From: Kangiellaceae bacterium
GTDB lineage: Bacteria > Pseudomonadota > Gammaproteobacteria > Enterobacterales > Kangiellaceae
Direction of reading: 5' to 3'
Assembly (NCBI GenBank): GCA_030590405.1
Contig: JAUUYO010000196.1
Coordinates: 1 to 6,311, forward strand
Length of the DNA: 6,311 bases
The translations under genes were made by a program, and so were the position numbers. This document shows positions 1 to 6,309 of the stretch, one piece after another; position 1 is the stretch's first letter; each line of letters begins with the position of its first letter. Below the pieces are notes generated by a model. That model was not told the origin of the DNA. It saw nothing but the letters and a program-made list of their open reading frames with translations, and ran no database searches.

Positions 1-71
1 GAAGATAAAATAATAAAGATGATTAAAATAAAAGGATTAAGTAATAATACTTTCAACTGAAAATCATAGAC

Positions 72-121
72 ATGTCAAGTCTTCTTCATTTTTATGCAAG
101 AGTTCAGTTTTCCTATGCCTG
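72..121 (+). other. Possible true N-terminus of the 21-haem cytochrome, out of frame by one base
   Basis: ATG at 72-74 opens a frame reading MSSLLHFYARVQF, which supplies the Arg expected before a hydrophobic signal sequence. It is in a different frame from the cytochrome. One extra T in the TTTT run at 107-110 would join it to FLCLLLFLLSLSLLLSLSG and complete a normal Sec signal peptide cut after VAA. Explanations are a sequencing or assembly error, a real one-base deletion with re-initiation at TTG 122, or a -1 ribosomal slip. No good ribosome binding site precedes ATG 72, so this is an inference from signal-peptide shape only. Confidence 0.4.
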
Positions 122-1759
122 TTGTTATTTTTATTGTCGTTATCATTGTTGTTATCATTATCAGGAATTGTTGCAGCAGAAGAAAAAGAACTTAGCTTAA
201 AGCAAATGTTGCTCACGCCGGGCGACCTGACGAAAGCGCATGCTGAAATTGAGACCCAATGCGAGTCCTGTCACGTTCATTTTGAAAAATCGAACCAATC
301 ACCATTGTGCTTAGATTGCCATAAAGAAATTAATCAAGACTTAACCAAAGATGTTGGTTTTCATGGACGCTTGTCGGAGCAACAAACCTCGGATTGTAAA
401 AGTTGCCATACTGATCATAAAGGTCGCGATTTTAATATGACAGGTCTCGATCTGGATAACTTTGATCATTCTAAAACAGATTTTTTATTGGATGCCAGTC
501 ATAAAAATATTGATTGCTCCAACTGTCATACTAACCTTCAAGATAAAATATCAACACTTCCTGACGGGATTGTTGCATTACCTGTTGGAGAGGCTTTTCG
601 TTTTAAACAATTCAAATGCAGTAGCTGTCATGCCGATTTTCATAAAGAGGTGTTAGGTGATCAATGTGAGAGTTGTCATAACACAAAATCCTGGAAACAG
701 AGTCAATTTGAACACGATAAAACCGATTTTTCTTTGGACGGAAAACATCAAAATCTGGAATGTAGCAGTTGCCATATCAATAACCAGTTCGAAAATCTTG
801 ATACTCAGTGTCAGTCCTGCCATTTGGCCAAAGAACCGCACTTAGGTATTTTTGGTAAAAAATGTAACGATTGTCATACCACTAATGAGTGGCAAAATAA
901 AAATTATAACCATTTTAAAGAAACTGGATATCACCTTAAAGATAGTCATGTGCAAGTCAAAGGAAGAGAGGTTAAATGCATTGATTGTCATTTTGAAACG
1001 TTAAACCCTCAAACTAAATGTATCGCCTGCCATCGGGCAGATGATATTCATCAGAGCAGTAATGGTCGTCAGTGTCAGGATTGTCATAATCAAAAAATCT
1101 GGAAAAAAACCGATTTTAATCATGATCGGCTAACCACCGGATTTGAATTGCTGGGCGCTCATAAAAATGCCAGCTGCGATTCATGTCATATACCCGGTGA
1201 AAAACGAAATGAAATTGATACGGCTAATGGGACTGGTCTGATTAGAGGGTGTATCGATTGTCATCAGGTAATAGATCCCCATTTTTCTAAACTCGGTAAA
1301 GAGTGTGGCAATTGCCATCAAACAGATGATTGGCAAAAATCAGTTAGATTTAATCATGACTTTAGTGATTTTCCGTTAACCGGTTCACATCAACTTTTGG
1401 TTTGTGAATCCTGCCATATATCGTCAGAATTCTCCCATCAATCACAAAAGTGTATTAGCTGCCATAAGGCTGATGATCCTCATAAACAATCGCTGGGGGA
1501 ACAATGTGGAGTGTGTCATAACACTTCCGTTTGGAGTCACTGGCAATTTGACCATCAACAGCAAACCAGTTTTCCGTTGAATGATTCTCACCAGAATTTA
1601 AAGTGCGAGCTATGTCATAACAGTGAAAAAGCTGATCCATTAAAACCGGGCAAAGATTGTTATAGCTGTCATCGAGACGATGACACTCATAACGGTGGAT
1701 TCGGTGTTGATTGTCAACAATGTCATTCGGAAGATAAATTTGAGGATTTAGCTTTTTAA
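122..1759 (+). CDS. Secreted 21-haem c-type cytochrome
   Basis: Probable electron-carrying wire in the periplasm or outside the cell. The 545-residue frame holds 21 CXXCH haem-attachment motifs, the first at residue 47 and the last at 531, about one per 25 residues. About 25 further histidines lie outside the motifs, enough for bis-His ligation of every haem. Six copies of a three-haem module start at about residues 114, 196, 262, 332, 410 and 476; three extra haems precede them. The N-terminus is a long hydrophobic stretch ending in VAA before EEKE, a credible signal peptidase I site, with no lipobox. No catalytic domain is visible. The start is doubtful: TTG at 122 has no Shine-Dalgarno sequence and gives a signal peptide without basic residues, and no in-frame ATG exists upstream before the TAA at 38-40. 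A frame change near 107-110 would join it to ATG 72. It is first of three same-strand genes and is long for an MtrA-like decahaem protein. The cytochrome call is secure; the exact role is inferred. Confidence 0.93.
   Translation: MLFLLSLSLLLSLSGIVAAEEKELSLKQMLLTPGDLTKAHAEIETQCESCHVHFEKSNQSPLCLDCHKEINQDLTKDVGFHGRLSEQQTSDCKSCHTDHKGRDFNMTGLDLDNFDHSKTDFLLDASHKNIDCSNCHTNLQDKISTLPDGIVALPVGEAFRFKQFKCSSCHADFHKEVLGDQCESCHNTKSWKQSQFEHDKTDFSLDGKHQNLECSSCHINNQFENLDTQCQSCHLAKEPHLGIFGKKCNDCHTTNEWQNKNYNHFKETGYHLKDSHVQVKGREVKCIDCHFETLNPQTKCIACHRADDIHQSSNGRQCQDCHNQKIWKKTDFNHDRLTTGFELLGAHKNASCDSCHIPGEKRNEIDTANGTGLIRGCIDCHQVIDPHFSKLGKECGNCHQTDDWQKSVRFNHDFSDFPLTGSHQLLVCESCHISSEFSHQSQKCISCHKADDPHKQSLGEQCGVCHNTSVWSHWQFDHQQQTSFPLNDSHQNLKCELCHNSEKADPLKPGKDCYSCHRDDDTHNGGFGVDCQQCHSEDKFEDLAF
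461..1756 (+). repeat. Six divergent three-haem modules in the 21-haem cytochrome
   Basis: Protein-level repeat of 66-82 residues. Each unit begins F/Y-x-H, continues through a hydrophobic pattern such as TDFSLDGKHQNLECSSCH, then has a second CXXCH usually followed by an acidic stretch and His (for example RADDIH or KADDPH), then Gly, a third CXXCH and usually Trp. Units start at about 461, 707, 905, 1115, 1349 and 1547. The final unit ends with Phe in place of Trp. The DNA copies are well diverged, so this is an old expansion kept by protein-level selection. The conserved F/Y-x-H and DxH histidines are the likely distal haem ligands. Confidence 0.8.
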
Positions 1760-1827
1760 CCTAAATTAATCCAGGTTTAATAATTTGTATTGAGAAAATA
1801 TGATTGAGAAATAACCAACAAATCGTT

Positions 1828-1834
1828 GGGGGAA
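1828..1834 (+). promoter_or_regulatory. Ribosome binding site of the second cytochrome
   Basis: GGGGGAA lies 6 nt before ATG 1841. It is a purine-rich, imperfect Shine-Dalgarno sequence and decides the start: the longer frame beginning at TTG 1826 overlaps this site and would add only MGEFI ahead of the natural signal peptide. Confidence 0.6.
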
Positions 1835-1840
1835 TTTATT

Positions 1841-3454
1841 ATGGACATAAGATTAATTAAATCAGTAATTATTCAATTTATTTTGATTGGATTGTTAGCG
1901 TTTTGTTTTCCTTTGAAAACTGTTGATGCGGCTAAATTTGATCATCAACTGACTAACTTTCCATTAGATGGACTGCATATTACTTTAGAGTGTCAGGACT
2001 GCCATCAAAATGGCTTGTTTCGAGGTACGCCTACTGAATGTGAATTGTGTCATACCAACTCTGGTTCGGTAGATGCCACGGTGAAATCACTCGACCACAT
2101 GCTTTCGGGTAATCAATGCTCCGATTGTCACACTACGCAAAACTGGTCTTCAGTATTTAGAGTAGATCATCAAGAGCTGAGCGGAAGTTGTTCCAGTTGT
2201 CACAATGATCAGCAGGCATCAGGGCCTGGTAACAACCATATTTTGACAACTCAAAATTGTGAATCTTGTCATATCGATAACAATTGGGAAACGATCCCGC
2301 GCATGGATCATCAACAACTTTTGGGGGGAGGAGGCTGTTTTAATTGCCATAATGGTACGATAGCAACAGGAAAAAATCCTCAACATATTTTAACCAGCAA
2401 TACTTGTGATGCCTGCCATAGTGTTGAAATATGGGAACCTGCAATCAGAGTGGATCACAATGAAGTAACTGGATCTTGCTCTAGCTGTCATGATGGCAAT
2501 ATTGCGACCGGTAAAGACCCTCAACATATTCTCACCAGCAATCTTTGCGAAAATTGCCATACTCCCATGGAATGGTCTCCAGCCTTTAGAATTGACCACA
2601 ATGACGTGTTAGGCTCTTGTAGTAGTTGTCATGATGGAATTATTGCAACTGGTAAAGATCCGCAACACATATTATCTACCGATAGCTGCGAGTCTTGCCA
2701 CTCCGTGATTAGTTGGAGTCCGGAAATCGTAGTTGATCATGCTGAAGTGTTAGGTTCTTGCTCCAGTTGTCATGATGGAAATATTGCAACGGGAAAAGAT
2801 CCTGATCATCTGCAAACCATTTTAGAGTGTGATAGCTGTCATCTTAACACGGCCTGGACACCAGCTGTTTTTGATCATGGCACTATCTCGGATGGTTGCA
2901 GTAGTTGCCATGATGGAAATACGGCGACCGGTAAAGACCCTGATCATGTTTTAACTTCCAATATCTGTGAGGCCTGTCATACCACGATTTCCTGGGACCC
3001 GGTTATTCGAGTCGATCATAATGAAGTGTTAGGTTCTTGTTCCAGCTGTCACAATGGGAACGATGCGACGGGTAAAGACCCAGATCATTTTGTAACCACT
3101 CAGGAATGTGATGCTTGCCATGCGGTGCAAGCATGGACGCCAGCAATGGAATATGTGCATATGGGGGCCTATCCTGGTGACCATAGAGATAATTTAGTAT
3201 GCACAGATTGTCATACCACTAATCAGGAAGTGATCCCCTGGCAATTTCCTTATCAACCCGATTGCGCTGGATGTCACGCAAATGATTTCGAAAGTGGTCC
3301 GCATAAAAAGACCGAAAACCCGAGCACCATTTCTTATACGGTATCAGAGTTACGCGATTGTACTAGCGCTTGTCATATTTATAATGACGACACCTTTACA
3401 ACGATAAAGGAAACTCGAAATAACGAACACAATGTTCGTGATAGTGAGTTTTAA
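1841..3454 (+). CDS. Secreted 20-haem c-type cytochrome with 47-residue tandem repeats
   Basis: Second probable haem wire of the operon, 537 residues from ATG 1841. The signal peptide has a basic start (MDIRLIK), a hydrophobic core and a VDA cleavage site before AKFDH. There are 19 CXXCH motifs plus one CX3CH (CTSACH, residues 507-512). I count 21 histidines outside the motifs, about one distal ligand per haem. The first module (FDHQLTNFPLDGLH then CQDCH) matches the three-haem modules of the upstream cytochrome; residues 117-440 are seven two-haem repeats. The C-terminal part has CTDCH, CAGCH, GPHKK, then VSELRDC and a charged tail ending NEHNVRDSEF; I recall similar tails in long multihaem cytochromes of metal-reducing bacteria, unchecked. 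No catalytic domain is seen. The gene lies 81 nt after the first cytochrome and 8 nt before the barrel gene, so co-expression is likely. Substrate and cell location (periplasmic, surface or filament) cannot be read from sequence. Confidence 0.93.
   Translation: MDIRLIKSVIIQFILIGLLAFCFPLKTVDAAKFDHQLTNFPLDGLHITLECQDCHQNGLFRGTPTECELCHTNSGSVDATVKSLDHMLSGNQCSDCHTTQNWSSVFRVDHQELSGSCSSCHNDQQASGPGNNHILTTQNCESCHIDNNWETIPRMDHQQLLGGGGCFNCHNGTIATGKNPQHILTSNTCDACHSVEIWEPAIRVDHNEVTGSCSSCHDGNIATGKDPQHILTSNLCENCHTPMEWSPAFRIDHNDVLGSCSSCHDGIIATGKDPQHILSTDSCESCHSVISWSPEIVVDHAEVLGSCSSCHDGNIATGKDPDHLQTILECDSCHLNTAWTPAVFDHGTISDGCSSCHDGNTATGKDPDHVLTSNICEACHTTISWDPVIRVDHNEVLGSCSSCHNGNDATGKDPDHFVTTQECDACHAVQAWTPAMEYVHMGAYPGDHRDNLVCTDCHTTNQEVIPWQFPYQPDCAGCHANDFESGPHKKTENPSTISYTVSELRDCTSACHIYNDDTFTTIKETRNNEHNVRDSEF
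2189..3160 (+). repeat. Seven tandem 47-residue two-haem repeats in the second cytochrome
   Basis: Units begin at residues 117, 166, 213, 260, 307, 353 and 400, a period of 46-49 residues (about 141 bp). The typical unit is GSCSSCHDGNIATGKDPQH, a short Thr/Ser stretch, C-x-x-C-H, a Trp-x-Pro segment and V/I-D-H. Each carries two haem motifs and two outside histidines (one in PQH/PDH, one in VDH), so every unit can bind two bis-His haems. The first two units are the most diverged. Codons differ between copies where the residues are the same, so this is not a very recent DNA duplication. Confidence 0.88.
3423..3439 (+). repeat. Perfect 7-bp inverted repeat before the barrel gene
   Basis: ACGAACA and TGTTCGT flank a CAA loop inside the last codons of the second cytochrome, 23 nt before the ATG of the barrel gene. 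No T-run follows, so it is not an intrinsic terminator. It could form an mRNA hairpin that affects stability or start access for the next gene. It also encodes the tail segment NEHNVR, so it may be chance. Confidence 0.4.
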
Positions 3455-3462
3455 AAGATAAT

Positions 3463-5550
3463 ATGAGCTTGCTGACTAAAAGTCTTTTTTTTGCATCTCT
3501 GCTGATCATTAATCAGCTACAAGCTGCGGAAATTACCGGAATACGTTATGGTAAAACTGAGCAACGTGCGCGGTTGGTGATTGAGTCTGATATGCCGTTA
3601 GTGGTTAGCCGTATCTGGCGATCAGGAAAACTGGTGGTAAAAATTTCGGAATTAAAACAGCGCCCCGCCAATCAGCTTATTTCCGCAGGGGCTCTTTCGG
3701 TGATTGAAAAGATCCAATGGTCCTCCAAGCAGTCGATACTACAGATCAACCTGCCAACGAAGCAACATGAATTTCTTAAATGGTTTCAAATTGGTTCAGA
3801 CGAGAAAAAGCCTGATCGGCTAGTTCTCGACTGGTCGCCAGGTTTAAAAGCAAAGCTTCCTAAAACGCTCAGCCAAACAGAACAAAATAAAATTTTTAAT
3901 GATTCACAAAAAGTGAATGTCATATCTAATATTGAAAAAGGTATTACTTCCTTAAAGACGGATGCCAAAAACGCCTTGACGGATAAAAAGTATTCTCTGG
4001 CTGTATCGCTATTAACTAAAATATTAAACAAGGGCAATGCAGAGCAAAAAGCCTTTGCGTTAGAATTTCTTGGGGTGGCAAAAGAAAGACGTTATCAGCT
4101 TGCTTTTGCCAAGCAATATTATCAGCGATTTCTTAAAGACTATCCAGATTCTCCTGCCGCACCTCGGGTAAAGCAAAGATTATCGGCACTGATTGGAATT
4201 CAGGAGATCAATCAGAGAAAATTACTTAAGAGCGGTACAAGGCTAACTCATCAGAAACGGAATATTACCCGTGGGAGTCTTGCTACTGATTATCGTCAAA
4301 GTGAACTGGTCAACGATTTAGGGGACAGGCGGCAGACGTTATCTTTATTAGGCGTTGATGTGGATGTTCGAGGCGATTATCAACTTAAGAGTAGCTCGTT
4401 GAAGTTTCGTTTTTCTGGGGGGCATTATGAAGATTTAATTGATGATGGCGAGGCAACCAATGATCGATTACGTTATGCGAATGTTAGCTGGTTTAGCGAC
4501 GATCGAAAATATAGTATGGACGTCGGCAGGCAGCGAAGTCGTGGTAAGGGAATTTTTGGTCGTTATGATGGTTTATTGTTGGGATATGGAATTAACGAGA
4601 CACAAAAAATTAATCTGGTGGTTGGCTCGCCGGTAGCATCTTCAAAAGTATTATCGGTGGACCCAGAGCGTTCTTTCGTTGGTTTGAGTTATGATTGGGA
4701 AGATGTTTTCGACAATATTGATATCAGTTTATTTGCCCTTAATCAGACAATCGGTAGCCTTACGGACAGACAAGCCATTGGCGGTGAACTAAAATATTTT
4801 AATCAGGGGACTTCGTTATTTAGCTTAATTGATTATGATGTTTTTTATTCGGAATTAAATGCTTTTTTATTATCAGCCTCACATACTACTTCAGGTAAAA
4901 CTCGTTATCATTGGTCGTTCAATCAACGTAAGAGTCCTTATATTAGTACCAGAAACGCCTTAATTGGCCAGGCAGCCGATAGTTTAGAGGAGCTTCAAGA
5001 TCTCTTTATAACTGATGAAGAAATTCTGGATCTTGCCACCGATCGAACCTTGGAAAGTCAAACTTCTACTTTGCAAATAAGCCAACCACTTAACAAGACC
5101 TATGATATTAGTGGGAGCGTAACCTGGTTGACACTTTCAGGCGCTCCGGCATCTGGTGGTGTTGCTGAAATTGTTGAGCCTGGTAGTCAACTCTATTTTA
5201 ATTTGTATCTGCGAGGCTCGCGTTTATATAGTCCGGCTGATTCTAATCAGGTTGGCTTAAGAGTCTCCCAGTTAAGTCATTCAGATGTTTGGTCAATCTA
5301 TGTGAGTAGTCAATATCGCTGGGCAAAATCCTGGAGTATTAGCGGCAAGCTTCGATATGATGATCGAAAAAACAATAATGGCGGAGGGCAGCAAAATATT
5401 GCACCTAGTTTCAGGCTGCAATATCAAAATAAGCAACATTATTTGTATGCCGACTTTGGGGCGATCCTTTATACTAATCAGGTGGTTGGATTATCTGACA
5501 TCAGTACCGATATTTATTATAGCTATATCGGTTACCGATATTTTTTCTGA
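3463..5550 (+). CDS. AMIN-TPR outer-membrane beta-barrel protein
   Basis: Probable outer-membrane partner of the two cytochromes, 695 residues. A signal peptide ends near LQA before AEITG. Residues about 22-125 form a beta-rich region resembling the AMIN domain, known from AmiC and PilQ as a cell-wall targeting module (EITGIRYGKTEQRARLVIES, later RLVLDWSP). Residues about 165-245 are helical and TPR-like (YSLAVSLLTKIL, LGVAKERRYQLAFAKQYYQR, DYPDSPAAP). From about 270 to the end are alternating polar and aromatic strands closing with YIGYRYFF; the terminal Phe with alternating Tyr is the usual BAM-recognised barrel end. The protein has no cysteine, so it binds no c-type haem and lacks the CXXC of many MtrB proteins. 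The GRQ...GRYDG and SPYISTRNALIGQ segments look like conserved family motifs that I recall from unnamed TPR barrel proteins. It starts 8 nt after the second cytochrome with only a weak ribosome site, suggesting translational coupling. A conduit or export role is inferred from context. Confidence 0.85.
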   Translation: MSLLTKSLFFASLLIINQLQAAEITGIRYGKTEQRARLVIESDMPLVVSRIWRSGKLVVKISELKQRPANQLISAGALSVIEKIQWSSKQSILQINLPTKQHEFLKWFQIGSDEKKPDRLVLDWSPGLKAKLPKTLSQTEQNKIFNDSQKVNVISNIEKGITSLKTDAKNALTDKKYSLAVSLLTKILNKGNAEQKAFALEFLGVAKERRYQLAFAKQYYQRFLKDYPDSPAAPRVKQRLSALIGIQEINQRKLLKSGTRLTHQKRNITRGSLATDYRQSELVNDLGDRRQTLSLLGVDVDVRGDYQLKSSSLKFRFSGGHYEDLIDDGEATNDRLRYANVSWFSDDRKYSMDVGRQRSRGKGIFGRYDGLLLGYGINETQKINLVVGSPVASSKVLSVDPERSFVGLSYDWEDVFDNIDISLFALNQTIGSLTDRQAIGGELKYFNQGTSLFSLIDYDVFYSELNAFLLSASHTTSGKTRYHWSFNQRKSPYISTRNALIGQAADSLEELQDLFITDEEILDLATDRTLESQTSTLQISQPLNKTYDISGSVTWLTLSGAPASGGVAEIVEPGSQLYFNLYLRGSRLYSPADSNQVGLRVSQLSHSDVWSIYVSSQYRWAKSWSISGKLRYDDRKNNNGGGQQNIAPSFRLQYQNKQHYLYADFGAILYTNQVVGLSDISTDIYYSYIGYRYFF
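5525..5546 (+). terminator. Probable intrinsic terminator of the cytochrome-barrel operon
   Basis: ATATCGG and CCGATAT form a perfect 7-bp stem with a TTA loop, followed directly by T residues (the last stem T and five more). It overlaps the final codons of the barrel gene and ends one base before its TGA. Only 20 nt separate the two convergent genes, so termination inside the gene end is reasonable. The stem has just three G-C pairs, and the sequence also encodes the barrel tail, so strength is uncertain. On the minus strand no T-run follows. Confidence 0.5.
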
Positions 5551-5570
5551 TCCTGATAAAAGCTTTAAAC

Positions 5571-6167
5571 TTATCTTGGCATTCGAACAATAATGGTTTT
5601 TTTATCATCCGAAAAATCTAACTGGATCGGCGAATTATCATCCAGACCGATTTGCTTCATCCAGCGTTTTACATTTGCAAAAACATCTTGTTGCCCAGCT
5701 AAACGACTAACCGATATTTCGACTTCACCCAGTATAAATGTGGCCACTCTCATGGTTGATTTATTAGCTGTTTTCATTGAATCGGGAATATGTGAGAAGT
5801 CGGGTTGATGTTGTTCATCAAATTTTAATTGTTCAATAAAATAGTTTTTAAAACTGGCGCTGACCGTTTCGATTTTTTGTTTGGCATCTTTTGCTTTAAT
5901 AAACCAGGTGGCATCCGGTTGTTTGTAGATCACCCCAATAATACTCTGTTGGCTTTCACTCATTGGTTTACTATCGGTTGTTGCCGCTGGCTTTTTTGCT
6001 TGTGGAGTCTGGCTTTTTTCTGCTTGCGAGAATTTTTCTGAAAAGGCTTTGGATATATTAGCCATTTCCTGTTCAGTGTGTTTTTTTTGCTCGACAGGCT
6101 TAAGCACTAAAAAGGCAATCAGAACGATAGATGCAAAAAGGGATAACTTAATTAGGGTATTTTTCAT
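5571..6167 (-). CDS. Membrane-anchored periplasmic protein of unknown function
   Basis: A 198-residue protein convergent to the operon, stop codons 20 nt apart. Residues about 5-23 (LIKLSLFASIVLIAFLVLKP) are one membrane segment or an uncleaved signal; MKNTLIK gives the inside-positive side. Residues 25-75 are a polar Lys/Gln/Ser/Ala/Pro linker. Residues about 76-198 form a compact domain with two recognisable blocks: GVIYKQPDATWFIKAKD followed by a helix to QLKF, and MRVATFILGEVEISVSRL followed by ANVKRWMKQIGL. From memory these blocks resemble an uncharacterised domain common in planctomycete proteins (TWFFK... and ...NVNRWR.Q.GL). I could not check this. There is no Cys, haem motif or catalytic signature. 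The ATG at 6167 is chosen because it starts the signal segment; no strong ribosome site precedes it. Opposite orientation means it is not in the cytochrome operon, and any functional link is unproven. Confidence 0.75.
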   Translation of the reverse strand: MKNTLIKLSLFASIVLIAFLVLKPVEQKKHTEQEMANISKAFSEKFSQAEKSQTPQAKKPAATTDSKPMSESQQSIIGVIYKQPDATWFIKAKDAKQKIETVSASFKNYFIEQLKFDEQHQPDFSHIPDSMKTANKSTMRVATFILGEVEISVSRLAGQQDVFANVKRWMKQIGLDDNSPIQLDFSDDKKTIIVRMPR

Positions 6168-6252
6168 AGTTTTTAAACTTGTAGAAGAAATGAGGCTAAA
6201 ATAATGAGGTTATTGTGCCTTTGATTTTATCTAAATACAACAGGTAGCCTTG

Positions 6253-6309
6253 TCCAATATGAAATGAGTCTGAACGAGGTACGTGATTCCAATATAAAAT
6301 GAGTCTGAA
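6253..6309. repeat. Two 22-bp direct repeats at the right edge
   Basis: TCCAATATGAAATGAGTCTG (6253-6272, then AA) recurs at 6288-6309 with one mismatch (G to A at repeat position 9). The period is 35 bp. The repeats lie 86 nt upstream of the minus-strand gene, so they could be tandem binding sites for its regulator. The first copy is preceded by TG (6251-6252), and such repeats also mark the ends of IS21-like or Tn7-like elements, which would then lie to the right outside the window. No transposase sequence is seen. Confidence 0.7.

Noticed and set aside
1..60. Short open frame from the window edge to TGA at 58-60 (contains MIKIKGLSNNTFN)
   Set aside because: Very AT-rich, 19 residues, no recognisable pattern; could be the tail of an upstream gene but cannot be supported.
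51..62. Inverted repeat TTTCA-AC-TGAAA upstream of the first cytochrome
   Set aside because: Five-base arms in AT-rich DNA are expected by chance; no promoter elements could be placed around it.
94..168. Third frame from ATG 94 (MQEFSFPMPVVIFIV...) also gives a hydrophobic stretch
   Set aside because: T-rich codons look hydrophobic in several frames; this frame soon turns into Cys/Arg-rich sequence and then stops, and does not join the cytochrome.
1756..1780. Possible terminator after the first cytochrome (AACCT ... AGGTT)
   Set aside because: Only 5 bp of stem with a 10-nt loop and no proper T-run; the genes are more likely co-transcribed.
1789..1811. Nine-base direct repeat ATTGAGAAA in the gap between the two cytochromes
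   Set aside because: Too short and too AT-rich to call an operator.
1826..1840. TTG start extending the second cytochrome by five residues
   Set aside because: It falls on the ribosome binding site of ATG 1841 and spoils a normal signal peptide start.
1900..1905. LAFC in the second cytochrome signal peptide as a lipobox
   Set aside because: Phe just before the Cys does not fit the lipobox, and a good VDA signal peptidase I site follows.
2189..3160. CRISPR-like or satellite array because of the regular 141-bp period
   Set aside because: The repeat is conserved at protein level inside one reading frame and differs at synonymous sites; there are no spacers.
5555..5575. Second hairpin between the convergent genes (GATAA ... 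TTATC)
   Set aside because: AT-only stem of 5 bp with no T-run on either strand.
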